The notes beneath the pieces were generated by a model. That model did no database searches and was not told the origin of the DNA. It saw only the letters and a program-made list of their open reading frames with translations. A stretch of DNA of 64,000 nt from Pollutimonas sp963706785 (GTDB lineage Bacteria; Pseudomonadota; Gammaproteobacteria; Burkholderiales; Burkholderiaceae_B), in assembly GCA_963706785.1 (NCBI GenBank), contig CAVPNJ010000002.1, forward strand, positions 990,798 to 1,054,797, given 5' to 3'. The position numbers were made by a program, and so were the translations under genes. The first letter of the stretch is position 1. Each line of letters starts with the position of its first letter. This document shows positions 53,554 through 63,422 of the stretch, piece by piece.

Positions 53554-55086
53554 ATGATCGAATCCGTTATCGATACCTACCAGTTGCCGGCCGCCGCAGT
53601 AGGCGAGTTGGCGACGCGGCCATTTGGCGAGCTAAACCCGGTGCTGACTTTCAGGAGCGAGGCGACGACGCCCTTTACAGCGATCGACTGCTTTGATCAA
53701 TCGTTGCGCCGTTCAGGCCGTTTGCTTTTGGAAACCGCTGCGACGTTCGAGCTGCTAAGCAATGGAAGTTGGACGGTATCGCAGCCGGCGAATCCTGCAG
53801 CGCAGTTCGTCTCCGATTTCCAGAACGGCCCGGTCAAGCAAGCTTTGGCAGGGTTTTCACCGCTACGTAAATTGCTGCCCCTGGGGTCAGGACAGATACA
53901 GCAAGCCGTTCTGTCATTTGTAGATAGTGAAGAAAAGACCCACTGCCGCGCCCACTTAACGCAACTGACCACACAGAAAGGCCATACTGCGGAACTGGTC
54001 GCGCTTCAAGGAGTAAAGGGCTACGACGAGTCGCTAAATGCGCTGCGCGAACATATCCGCGATCTGCAAGGTGACCCTTTAAGCATCAGCGCCTTATACG
54101 ACCAGCTCTTTCCGACACTGACCATTTACGAACCCAAACCAAAAGTCCACATCGCCGTTGACGCGACCGCTTTCGATGCCGCAAATGAAATAATCACTAG
54201 CCATATTCCGGTTGCGCGTGCGAACGAGCATGGCATTATTGCGGATCATGATACGGAATTCCTTCATGACTATCGCATCCAGTTGCGCAAGATCCGCTCG
54301 GTTCTGAGCCTATTTAAAGGTATCTACGACGATATTCAAACAGCCGACTTGAAAGCTAGATTTTCAGCGCTCATGGCGCCTACAGGCCGACTGCGGGATA
54401 TAGATGTCTACCTACTGGAAAGGCAGACTTACTATGACCTTGTGCCAGCCGCCCTGCACAGCGGGCTCGACACACTATACAGCCTGATCGCCAAGCAAAG
54501 AGAGGCCGAAAGGGGCAAGCTTTCGCGTCACCTGCGCAGCAAGGACTACAAACAAGAAATGGCTGACCTGGCAGTGCTCTTTGAAGACGAAAAGAATTTG
54601 AAGCCGGGACCGAATGCCCATCTTCTGGCGCACGATTATGGCTGCGAATTAATCTGGAAGCGCTATCGCAAAGTTTGCAAAGTCGCGTCAGAAATTGGTC
54701 CCGACACTGATGATACCGAGGTCCACGCTCTACGTATCCATTGCAAGAAGCTGCGCTACCTAATGGAGTTTTTTAACCCAGTGTTCCCAGGTACGGCATT
54801 CAAAAAGCTGCTTAAGCCCCTGAAAGGATTGCAAGACAATCTGGGTCTATTCAACGACTACTCCGTGCAGCAGGAGAGCCTGCGAATGGCCGTGCTGGAT
54901 CTACCCGGGAATCAGAATGGGCCCGACCTTGAAGTTGCCCAAAGTGTCGGCGCATTGATTGCGGTGCTTCACAGTCGCCAACGGAAAGAGCGTGCAAAAG
55001 TTGCAAAGAGCTTCGAAAAGTTCAATAGCCCCAAAACACGACAAACGTTTAGCGAACTCTTTCGCGAGCGGAAGGACTATATATGA
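53554..55086 (+). CDS. CHAD domain protein with CYTH-like N-terminus
   Basis: A 510-residue protein. Residues 1-190 resemble a degenerate CYTH fold (AIDCFDQSLRRSGRLLLETA, LRKLLPLGSGQIQQAVLSF). Residues from about 215 are a CHAD helical domain: HDTEFLHDYRIQLRKIRSVL and EVHALRIHCKKLRYLMEFF carry its conserved histidine, arginine and lysine pattern. CHAD domains bind polyphosphate and target polyphosphate granules. The ATG at 53554 follows a GAGG-rich stretch; a GTG 30 bases upstream is possible. The stop overlaps the start of the following ParA-like gene (ATGA), so the two are translationally coupled. Confidence 0.88.
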   Translation: MIESVIDTYQLPAAAVGELATRPFGELNPVLTFRSEATTPFTAIDCFDQSLRRSGRLLLETAATFELLSNGSWTVSQPANPAAQFVSDFQNGPVKQALAGFSPLRKLLPLGSGQIQQAVLSFVDSEEKTHCRAHLTQLTTQKGHTAELVALQGVKGYDESLNALREHIRDLQGDPLSISALYDQLFPTLTIYEPKPKVHIAVDATAFDAANEIITSHIPVARANEHGIIADHDTEFLHDYRIQLRKIRSVLSLFKGIYDDIQTADLKARFSALMAPTGRLRDIDVYLLERQTYYDLVPAALHSGLDTLYSLIAKQREAERGKLSRHLRSKDYKQEMADLAVLFEDEKNLKPGPNAHLLAHDYGCELIWKRYRKVCKVASEIGPDTDDTEVHALRIHCKKLRYLMEFFNPVFPGTAFKKLLKPLKGLQDNLGLFNDYSVQQESLRMAVLDLPGNQNGPDLEVAQSVGALIAVLHSRQRKERAKVAKSFEKFNSPKTRQTFSELFRERKDYI

Positions 55087-55829
55087 AGATCATCGCGTGC
55101 TATTCAAACAAAGGAGGCGTTGGCAAAACGGCCACTTCGGTGAATGTGGCGTACGCATTGGCTGCTTCGGGAAAACGGACACTATTATGCGATCTAGACC
55201 CTCAAGGCGCTTCGGGTTTCTATTTCCGTGTGAAGCCGTCAAAGAAGCTCGAGGATGAGGCTTTTTTCAAGGATGTTCAAAAATTCACCAGCGCGATTCG
55301 CGGCAGTGACTACGAGAACCTTGACATCTTGCCAGCCAATATGAGCTTTCGCGACTTTGACGTCTTCCTTTCGCGGATGCGCAATAGCCGCTCCCGGCTT
55401 AAAAAGGCGTTGAAGGCGGTGAAAAAGGATTACGACGTCATCGTGCTGGACTGTCCGCCCAGCATCTCCACCCTTTCCGAAAATGTCTTTGGATCGGCCG
55501 ATGCAATTTTGGTTCCGGTTATTCCGACGACCCTTTCGCAACGCACTTTCGAGCAGTTGATTGCGTTTTTCAAGGAAAACAAACTTCCGGTGCAAAAACT
55601 GCACGGATTTTTCTCCATGGTGCAAGGCGTCAAAAAACTGCATGATGAAACTATCAGCACAATGAGCGCTTTATTCAAGCGACGCCTAATGAAAACCCAA
55701 ATTCCATTCGCCTCGGATATTGAACGCATGGGCATTCATCGGGCGCCTGTTATGGCCACTGCACCGAGTAGTGCTGCTGGCAAGGCTTACCAGGCACTGT
55801 GCGAAGAGCTTCAGGAAAGGATCGCTTGA
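55083..55829 (+). CDS. ParA/MinD-type ATPase coupled to CHAD gene
   Basis: A 248-residue ParA-family ATPase. The deviant Walker A motif is YSNKGGVGKTATSVNVAYAL with both lysines; Walker A' is LCDLDPQGASGFYF and Walker B DVIVLDCPPSIS. There is no N-terminal DNA-binding domain, as in chromosomal and cargo-positioning ParA proteins. No parB or parS site is adjacent; instead it overlaps a CHAD protein that should bind polyphosphate granules. A role in positioning or sharing out such granules is an attractive inference, not a known fact. Confidence 0.9.
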   Translation: MKIIACYSNKGGVGKTATSVNVAYALAASGKRTLLCDLDPQGASGFYFRVKPSKKLEDEAFFKDVQKFTSAIRGSDYENLDILPANMSFRDFDVFLSRMRNSRSRLKKALKAVKKDYDVIVLDCPPSISTLSENVFGSADAILVPVIPTTLSQRTFEQLIAFFKENKLPVQKLHGFFSMVQGVKKLHDETISTMSALFKRRLMKTQIPFASDIERMGIHRAPVMATAPSSAAGKAYQALCEELQERIA

Positions 55830-55855
55830 ACGCTTGCAGGTCAAAGCGAGCGCGG

Positions 55856-57118
55856 CTAGTGCTGCGTCGTGCATAGCCAGGGAGACGCAGCGGTCAGCAT
55901 GGCTTGTAATCCGGTTTTCAATGTGGGCTCGAGTACCGGAGCAAACTTAGGCGAATGATTACTGGGAATTGTATTGATCTGATTTGCTTCTTTGGCCTTG
56001 TTATAGGTTTCAGGGTCAGTACCACCCACAAACCAGAAAACATAAGGCACTTTCCACGCACGCCCGAAAACGCTGAAGTCTTCGCTAGCCCCCGCGGGCT
56101 TGGTTTCATGTGCATGCCCCCCGAACTGCTCCTCGAATGCGCGGGCGACCTTCTCGGTCGATTCGACATCGTTACGGGTCAAGGGGTAACTGCTGAGAGT
56201 CGTAAATTCAGGCTCGCGCGGGGCGTTCGAAGCGGCGCATTCTGCGCAGCAAATACGTTTCACGGCCGATAGCATGGTATTGCGCACGTTTTCGTCATAG
56301 GTGCGTATATTCAGCTTAAGCGTGGCTTCGTCAGGGATAATGTTTTCTTTAGTTCCGGCCTGTAGTGATCCAATGGTCAATACCGCACTGTCTATCGGTG
56401 CGATTTCGCGCGAAACTATTGTTTGCAGCCGCATCGTGGTCGATGCCGCCATAATGACCGGGTCGATAGACGTTTGTGGCTGCGAACCATGCGACCCACG
56501 ACCAAAAATCCTGACCTTCAAACTGTCGCCGGCCGACAAAATTACGCCACTGCGATAACTTACGGTGCCCGCCTCGCCCACCATGACATGTTGCCCCAGG
56601 ATGATGTCCGGCTTGGGAAACCGTTCGAGCATCCCACCGTCTACCATGCTTTGGGCGCCGCGCCCAACCTCCTCGCCCGGCTGGAAAACCGCCAATACAG
56701 TGCCTTTCCATAAATCGCGATTTCGGCCCAGAAGCCGCGCCGCACCCATGAGCCAGGTGACGTGTAGATCATGGCCGCAGGAGTGAGCCACGCCCACCTC
56801 GTTGCCCTCTTCGTCCCGGGCTTTAATGGTACTGGCGTACGGCAGGCCAGTCGCTTCTGTAATGGGAAGTGCATCCATATCGGCGCGAAGCATGACGGTA
56901 GGACCTTCGCCATTTTTCAAGACGCCGACAACCCCAGTGGGGCCTATCTGGCGCGTTACGTCGAAGCCCTGGGCCGCCAGGTAGTCGGCCGCGATACCTG
57001 CGGTACGCTGCTCAGCCATGGAAAGTTCAGGGTTACGGTGTAGGTCTTTATAAATAGATTCCAGCTCGGGAAGCAGTTCTTTGGCGTCAGTGTCCAAAGC
57101 AGTTGTCAGCACATTCAT
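55856..57118 (-). CDS. M20-family amidohydrolase
   Basis: A 420-residue zinc or manganese hydrolase of the M20D group (hippurate hydrolase / indoleacetyl-amino-acid hydrolase type), probably cleaving N-acyl amino acids. Metal-binding motifs are VMLRADMDALPITEATGLPY, HSCGHDLHVTWLMGAARLLG and FQPGEEVGRGAQSMVDGGML, with ILGQHVMVGEAGTVSYRSG and KPAGASEDFSVFGRAWKVPY further on. The start ATG at 57118 is conserved. It is convergent with the ParA-like gene and precedes the end of the pel operon on the same strand. Its substrate is not defined. Confidence 0.92.
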   Translation of the reverse strand: MNVLTTALDTDAKELLPELESIYKDLHRNPELSMAEQRTAGIAADYLAAQGFDVTRQIGPTGVVGVLKNGEGPTVMLRADMDALPITEATGLPYASTIKARDEEGNEVGVAHSCGHDLHVTWLMGAARLLGRNRDLWKGTVLAVFQPGEEVGRGAQSMVDGGMLERFPKPDIILGQHVMVGEAGTVSYRSGVILSAGDSLKVRIFGRGSHGSQPQTSIDPVIMAASTTMRLQTIVSREIAPIDSAVLTIGSLQAGTKENIIPDEATLKLNIRTYDENVRNTMLSAVKRICCAECAASNAPREPEFTTLSSYPLTRNDVESTEKVARAFEEQFGGHAHETKPAGASEDFSVFGRAWKVPYVFWFVGGTDPETYNKAKEANQINTIPSNHSPKFAPVLEPTLKTGLQAMLTAASPWLCTTQH

Positions 57119-57184
57119 GAGATGCTCCTTTCCTATCGCCTGAAAATGGCTCAGGCTACCTTCCGTCGCGCGGGGTGCCGCACG

Positions 57185-58111
57185 CTACCGTAAATCATAC
57201 GCCCAAGGGCTACAGAACTCTGGCGATGCCGAGAAACCTACCGTTTGTAAACGGCCGTCGGTAACATAGGGAACCATCCCAAGGCCGCGGATACGCTCTA
57301 CGGTTTCGCGAGCGCATCGCGTGTTTGCCGGCGGGCAGTAGTCAATGGCAATGACAGGCAGGCAATACAGCTGCTTCACCTTGCGGGCCTGCTCAAACAG
57401 CCATAGCCTGGCTTCAACAGAGACATCAGTGTATTCGCCAAGCGATTCACTCCAGCCTTTGAATAAAGACTCGAAAGCCACCGCATCAACTATTTGATGG
57501 ATTGCGGGAAGCAATTCGAAGCCGCGGTTCAATATCAGTGCGGCGTCAGGGTAGCGGTTGTGTATCGCCTTGATGACTTCGATAAGTCCATTCTGGCTAT
57601 CTAGCCGCTGAATGTCGCCTGTTACCACGAGTTGGTAAGAGTCAAGCGTATCGAGAAAGAACCCCGTATACCCCCTCTGCCATAGAGGCGCGATAACGTA
57701 GTCAACGAAAAACTCTGGCCAGCCGACAGCAGTCTGGTCGATGATCTCGGACTGCCAATCGACGTTATGTCCGACTATCCAGGATTGAGGCAAGGCATCG
57801 TAATAGGGACGCGATGTATTGACCTCGCCAACACTGACATAGGCCACCCAACGCGTTTTACTACCCTGGGCTTGAATCGGCTCGAACCCAGTATCCGGTT
57901 CCACGACGGCAAGGTCGAACCGGGAAAGATCGTCTAGGGGTAGCTCCTTACCGTAGTAAAAGGCGATGCTGCCGGGACTTCCAACCGCGTCGGCCGCAGC
58001 CCTGGCCCAGGCCACCCCCATGCACGATGCGCCCAAAAGCCCCACGAGGACGCGCCGACGCAGTGGCCAGGTGCATGAGCCAGCCTGGCTCGGATAAGTA
58101 GCAGCACGCAT
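57185..58111 (-). CDS. GH114 (PelA hydrolase-domain-like) protein
   Basis: A 308-residue exported protein. After an N-terminal signal with arginine cluster (LRRRVLVGLLGASCMGVAWA) it is a single GH114 / endo-alpha-1,4-polygalactosaminidase domain: DLSRFDLAVVEPDTGFEPIQ, VAYVSVGEVNTSRPYY and RGYTGFFLDTLDSYQLV carry the expected acidic residues. This matches only the N-terminal hydrolase domain of PelA, which in Pseudomonas is fused to a deacetylase. The gene starts three bases after the pelG stop, so it is the last gene of the pel operon. It probably trims the galactosamine-rich Pel polymer. Confidence 0.88.
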   Translation of the reverse strand: MRAATYPSQAGSCTWPLRRRVLVGLLGASCMGVAWARAAADAVGSPGSIAFYYGKELPLDDLSRFDLAVVEPDTGFEPIQAQGSKTRWVAYVSVGEVNTSRPYYDALPQSWIVGHNVDWQSEIIDQTAVGWPEFFVDYVIAPLWQRGYTGFFLDTLDSYQLVVTGDIQRLDSQNGLIEVIKAIHNRYPDAALILNRGFELLPAIHQIVDAVAFESLFKGWSESLGEYTDVSVEARLWLFEQARKVKQLYCLPVIAIDYCPPANTRCARETVERIRGLGMVPYVTDGRLQTVGFSASPEFCSPWAYDLR

Positions 58112-58114
58112 AGA

Positions 58115-59491
58115 TCAGGAGTTCTCCTGCAACATATAGGTGTCGAATTCCAGTTTATCAAAGCAATAGTTCAATGTGTAGACCGAGACCAAGGTGACGG
58201 CGAGCAAACTGCCTGCAAAGCCGTAGCCGTAAGAATCGGGACCAATCTCTAGCGTTAACCCGGTAAGCAAACCATTAAGCAGCACGAATAGTGCCGTTAG
58301 CTTCAGAACAATGCGGCGCCGGTCCAGGTAAAAGAAAATATTAAGCACACCAAGAAACACAATTTGCAAGCTAGCCGCAATTACGTCTACCTGAAGTAGA
58401 GGCATATACAGGGTGGAAATTCCGATGGTACGTAGCAGCGGTTCACCAAAAGCGAAAATTAATAAAACGACGACTATCTGGATTTTGAGGATCTCGTACA
58501 AGGCCATCCGGGCACTGCTAACCATCCGATCACGCAATAAGCGTATCTGCCCCAGCGTCCCACCGCTGCGCGTGGCACCGTAATAGTGATCGGAATGCTG
58601 AACAAAGTCGCTTTCAAGCCGGAGAAGGAAGACGGCCATTCCGGGAATGATGCAAAGGTAGGAAATAAAAACTGGGATGTCGTAGATAACCGAAGCACGC
58701 AGCGGGCCGATGACGTCCTGCCCCGTCTCGGAAAACCAAAACATGATCTTATCGAGCCAGACCCCCAGGTTGAATAATAAGCCTACCAGCATCAGGCCAG
58801 GATAGGCATGGTGCCTATCAAAAACATCCCACGAGATATAACTGGGAGAGCGAAACTGACGATGTATCACTGCGGAAAGGTAGATCAACAGCACAATATG
58901 GCCCACAAGAAAGCCTGCTAGAAGGCCTTCTACCCCAAACCTGTCCAATTGCACGGCTGTAATGACGATCACCGCATAACCGACGAAAAAGGCAGCCAGA
59001 ATGGCGCGGTATCGCTTGATGCTGGCTAGAAATATCACCCCAAGCCATACCTGGCTGATCGCGACAAAGGCGCTGAGCATCAAGACCCGATAGATAAAGG
59101 ATTCGTCTTTAAAAATCGTGAGGGCAAGCACCAGCCCGAGCAAACCGGTGATTACTGTCGTTACAAGATTCACGGCGTTATAAGCAGACAGGATGCGATC
59201 GTTCTCGCGAGCGAACAAGCGATCCGATATAAAACGTGAAAATAGCAGCTGAAAGGCCCCGGTGATAATAAGGCTGGCTGCGATGAGATAGGTTACCGAA
59301 ACCTGAAACTGCACAATGTGTGCGCTGGGGCGCAGTGCCGTCGGTCTGATCAGGCCGATAAGCAAAATGCCCACTATCGACAGAACCAACGGGCCCGCGC
59401 TGATAATGCCGGCATAGACGTAGGCCGATAAGGTCGCGCTTAAGCTGTCACGCTGAAGCAGCCTGCGCAGCTCCAATCCTATTCCCGCCAT
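58115..59491 (-). CDS. pelG: PelG, inner-membrane Pel export protein
   Basis: A 458-residue membrane protein with about twelve helices, the Pel exopolysaccharide transporter. It begins with the PelG signature MAGIGLELRRLLQRDSLSA and continues with YVYAGIISAGPLVLSIVGIL. Further diagnostic stretches are FSRFISDRLFARENDRILSA, YNAVNLVTTVI and the region GVWLDKIMFWFSETGQ. The frame is intact and the length matches Pseudomonas PelG. The start overlaps the end of pelF by 13 bases. It acts with PelD, PelE and PelF at the inner membrane. Confidence 0.95.
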   Translation of the reverse strand: MAGIGLELRRLLQRDSLSATLSAYVYAGIISAGPLVLSIVGILLIGLIRPTALRPSAHIVQFQVSVTYLIAASLIITGAFQLLFSRFISDRLFARENDRILSAYNAVNLVTTVITGLLGLVLALTIFKDESFIYRVLMLSAFVAISQVWLGVIFLASIKRYRAILAAFFVGYAVIVITAVQLDRFGVEGLLAGFLVGHIVLLIYLSAVIHRQFRSPSYISWDVFDRHHAYPGLMLVGLLFNLGVWLDKIMFWFSETGQDVIGPLRASVIYDIPVFISYLCIIPGMAVFLLRLESDFVQHSDHYYGATRSGGTLGQIRLLRDRMVSSARMALYEILKIQIVVVLLIFAFGEPLLRTIGISTLYMPLLQVDVIAASLQIVFLGVLNIFFYLDRRRIVLKLTALFVLLNGLLTGLTLEIGPDSYGYGFAGSLLAVTLVSVYTLNYCFDKLEFDTYMLQENS

Positions 59492-61050
59492 GAGGACCTT
59501 CCTGGAGCGATATTTTCCTTAGGCTTCTTCATGAGGCTCTCATAGAGGTCACAGTAGGCCCCTTCCATAAGGGTATGAGTGTAGTAGCGCTCTACTCGCG
59601 CAATCGCAGTCTCGCGCGCAGCCTGCCACATTGAAGGATCCCCGAGAAGATTGATGATGGCATCCGCGAAAAGGCCTGGATCGGCAATTTTCACCACGGC
59701 ACCGGCCTCCCCCAGGCTACGATCGGCATCTCCTGCGCCTTGCACCAACTCGCGGCACGATCCCACGTCAGTAGTGACCACGGGAACACCCGCCGCAAAA
59801 GCCTCGAGGACGACAAGAGGCAAGCCCTCACTGATTGAACTTAACGCGACAAGTCCTACCTCGGGCAAGAGCTCGTCGATGCGCCTGAAGCCAAGGAATT
59901 CAATATTGTCTTCGAGTCCAAGGCTTGCCACGAGGTCAATGCATTCGCGCACATATTCCGGATCCTCATACTGGGGACCGATAATCCAGCCGCGCAGCTT
60001 GGGTAGATGACGACTTGCAATAAAAATGGCGCGAATGAAAGTTTTAATGTCCTTAATCGGGACCACGCGGCCTATCAAAGCTACGACCTGCGGTGTCACC
60101 GCGGGGCGTTGGTCCCGAACGGTTGTGTAGCGGTTGACATCGATACCGTTTGGAATACGGCGAGTTTTAGCCGCAGGAGCACCGTCGCGGATTTGGCGCT
60201 GGCGATTTCCCTCGTATAAGGCAACGATCTCATCCGCCGCGTCGTAACAGACTTGGCCCATTGTTTCGAAAAACGCACCCACAGACTTTGGAAGTATCCA
60301 GGCTTCGAGATGTCCTTTTCAAATACGCTGCGATTATCCTGCAGCCATTGGCTCTGAAGAAGATCGATTTTTCGCTCTTTGGTATAGATGCCATGCTCGG
60401 ACACCAACAAGGGGGTATCTGAACGGTAGCGCAATAGCGCACCCAAAAAACCCGCGTACCCAGTCGAACAAGTGTGATAGAGCCTGGCAGGAATAAGGTT
60501 TTCGCAAATGCGTACCAATCGCCATATTGGCATATGCATAATCCTTACCGTCCAGAAGTAATCGGTGAACGATGGATCGGTACAATGTTGCTCATATTGG
60601 GCAGTAAGGAAATCCCAAGCGCCTTCGCTATGGCGAAAATGCTGTTCGCTCAGGTCGCCACGTTCTGTCTGAGCATAGGCACTACTTCCCGAACGACTCT
60701 GCCAATAGCCTCTGTGCTTTCCTTTTTTCGCAAGACATCATGCAGGCAAGTCACTCGCTCGAAGGCCTTGCGGTCGGTGCTGGATTTGCGCACCGGAAAG
60801 GCGATGTCAGGGTCCTGGAGGTAGAATTCTTCGAAATGCACCACATTGTCTGGTAATTCGTAGTGAGGCTTGCCATAATCAAGTCGTCGCCCACCGATGA
60901 ATACGATGCCAAACTCATATTGGGGGAAGGCGCGTATCATTTGGTTTACCCAGGCTGAGACCCCTCCTGGAACATACGGAAAAGTCCCTTCAAGCAACAA
61001 GAGGATATCTGTTGCACACTTTCTGCACGACGATTCAACAACGGGTTCAT
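59479..61050 (-). CDS. pelF: PelF glycosyltransferase (three apparent frameshifts)
   Basis: Cytosolic GT4 glycosyltransferase that polymerises Pel using UDP sugars. The ATG at 61050 overlaps the pelE stop (ATGA). Recognisable parts are LLLLEGTFPYVPGGVSAWVN, WRLVRICENLIPARLYHTCS, LLVSEHGIYTKERKIDLLQS, ALIGRVVPIKDIKTFIRA and the nucleotide-sugar site SISEGLPLVVLEAFAAGVPV. Single missing bases near 61016, 60668 and 60286 (the last in a T run) separate the frames. Restoring them gives 524 residues, as expected for PelF. No other stop codon is present, so sequence error is more likely than inactivation. Confidence 0.88.
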
Positions 61051-62049
61051 TTCCAGTAATCCATCACAGGCTGGACTCTGGGCCGCGCAGGGCCCTGGCT
61101 GAGGGGTGTTAAAAGTTTGGCTATACGCCCGTAATCACGGCGTTCAAACGCGGCTTCGGCCATCCAAGGCAATAAGCGCCCATCGGGAAACTGACGCGAC
61201 CGCGCCTGCTCGAAAAATCGCCCCGCGAGATGGGGTTCATGGCGCACCAGTGCGCACCGACCGAGTAGGTACCACATATCCATATTGTCTTCGTCTATCG
61301 CGAGAGATTCGCGAGCATATCGCTCTGCAGTTTCGACGGTGTAGCGATGAACCGGCCCATGCACAAGCTTTTGGTAAACAAGCTCCCAATGCAATCAGCC
61401 AGCCGACTCGTCAGCACAGCTTGCTCAATCGGCGCAATCCTTTCGTTCAGTCGTTCTTTGCAAGCAAAAATCTGCTGCATCAAGGTTTTCTCAGCCGACT
61501 CGGCAATCCCGTAAGCAAGCAGTCGTATCTCTTCAGATGGGTCGGATAAAAGTTGGCGCAAGATTTCACCGGTCAAGTGCAAAGGTAAGGATCGCATCGC
61601 CACCATCGCGGCCATGCGATCGTCGGCTGATACACCTTGGTGGCTTAGCTGGGTTCGTAGTCGTGCAATGACTCCGTACGTGAGTTCCGGTATTCGATGC
61701 GTCGGAAACTGTGGCGTTTTGACGAATGCTCGCTCGCGCTGTTCGCTGCCTGCGGGAAAATTCATAGCCAGGAGCAAACTCCCAAGAAGCAGGATTTGTC
61801 CAGCCACGGGCAAAAAGAAACAGACAACAAATGCATGAATAAATATCCATTTATCTGCAGGGCGATCGCCGAAAGCGTAAAGGCGCACGAGCCAAATCGC
61901 CGCACTCAAGGCCGCGAAATTTTGCCAAGCGAGAAATTCGATGAAAAAATCTGTTCGAGCTGCCGGAGGGCCAAAAAAACGCGTAAAGCAAGCGCTTGGA
62001 ATAGCACTGCAAAGGAGGCAAGCAGGAAGGTAATGAGACGATCAGCCAT
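61047..62049 (-). CDS. pelE: PelE (two apparent frameshifts)
   Basis: Inner-membrane protein with two N-terminal helices and a tetratricopeptide-like cytosolic part that recruits PelF and PelD in the Pel synthase complex. The start ATG at 62049 gives MADRLITFLLASFAVLFQAL. The helices continue in FIHAFVVCFFLPVAGQILLL, and the C-terminal repeat region includes TVETAERYARESLAIDEDNM and DMWYLLGRCALVRHEPHLAG. One base is missing in the A7 run at 61973-61979 and one near 61392. The corrected product has 334 residues against about 329 in Pseudomonas. The pelD stop overlaps its start by eight bases. Confidence 0.85.
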
Positions 62050-63409
62050 GCGATAGGCACCGTTCCAGAAGATTTTTCAGGCCAGTCCCAGGGTGAGCTG
62101 CGTCGACTTCAGCGCGATACAAGGTCACGGTGGCGTCGGTGAGTCCACGCCAATCCGCCCTTCGACATGCGGCTTAATCTGGGCCAGATACTCATCGATG
62201 CCCCGGTCGTTGGTGAGCGGCATGAGCAGGATAACGACTTGTGAATGTTCGGTGACGAAAGGCCACAGCAAATCCAGCGGGCACCGGTCCTGCGAAACTT
62301 GCTCACAAATGGACTCACCCATAGAGCCGCGAGGACATACCGATTCCTACAAGTGATGAGCGGATACCGCTGGTTCTCACATGCGAGCTAGGCGCCCCAG
62401 CTCTACAGCGAAATTGTGGGGGCATGGGTGATGGCATGCACGGGCGCTGCGACGGCATTCTCTTCGATACCATCGGCATAATAGTTAAAGAGAACCAATA
62501 ACAATTCGAGGTTTCGAGTGTTTAGAGCGAGGAAGGGCATCTTTTTAACAGCCAATACGCCCATGAAATGACCGCTCGTACTGATGATAGGCGCGCAGGC
62601 GAGATACTCGCTATCCCAACTTTCGGACGGACGCAAATGAGTCAGCGCTCGCTGTTCGACGCAACCGCACAACAGGGTATCGTGCACGTTCAGTTCGAAA
62701 GGCACGCCCACTGATGCAGCCGCTTCAGATGACAACCCAGTTTTCAACAGTGGGAAGACGCCAGCCTCCGTGATTTGGCAATTGGTAGCGACAAACTCCA
62801 GCACAGCCTGAATATTCGGAAATGGCGTATCCGAAGCGCTGGCCGGGGACTGGATGCGCAAATATTCAATCGCATCACGCAAAGTGGCCGGCTTGGCAAG
62901 GGCGTCCTGTTCGAGCCGTTCATGGGACGCACGAAGCAAATAGTGGTTGTTGGTTATCGAGACCAGGCTATTCCGAAGGTAATCATTTGCACTTCGCAAT
63001 CGTCGCAAGCGATGGGTCCAAATATCGCTGAAGTGGCCGACAACAATGACCTGCACAAGCCCGCCGATAAACAGCAGGGTTGGAAATTCTTCCATGCCTG
63101 TTTCGCGGTAATGCAGAAGCCAGCCAAGCCAAAGGCAAAAGCCGGCCAGCATCCCAAGTAAAGCCCCATAACGCATAGCGAAAATATTGGCGGCCAGCCA
63201 TATCCAGGGGAAGCTGGCATCCAGTAGCAAGGGATCTTGAGGATGAAACAGATACCCTGCCGCCATGACCGCGGACATCCCGACGACCACTTCTACGATA
63301 GCGCCGGGTCGAGGCGCCGCTGGTGCGAGGATCCAACCATACCGACCGCGATCGGCAAATACGCGCGAAATGCCTACCGGGCTTGCTTGAGAGTGGAGGA
63401 CGTCATCAT
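62042..63409 (-). CDS. pelD: PelD c-di-GMP receptor (five apparent frameshifts)
   Basis: Inner-membrane c-di-GMP sensor of the Pel system: four N-terminal helices (IWLAANIFAMRYGALLGMLA), a GAF domain (IQAVLEFVATNCQITEAGVF, PIISTSGHFMGVLAVKKM) and a degenerate GGDEF domain (VTEHSQVVILLMPLTNDRGI, DEYLAQIKPHVEGRIGVD). Breaks lie near 63378, 62405, 62385, 62332 and 62148: four missing bases and one extra. Correction yields 456 residues, almost identical to the 455 of Pseudomonas PelD. The expected RxxD inhibitory-site motif appears as RCPLD with altered spacing, in a part of the gene full of apparent errors. The start ATG at 63409 has AGGA upstream. Confidence 0.85.
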
Positions 63410-63422
63410 GCCAGTTCCTACG

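Noticed and set aside
55083..55829. Chromosome or plasmid partition locus
   Set aside because: The ParA-like gene has no adjacent parB or parS. The ParB-like protein at 51075-51644 is a different family, is separated by two genes and lies on the other strand.
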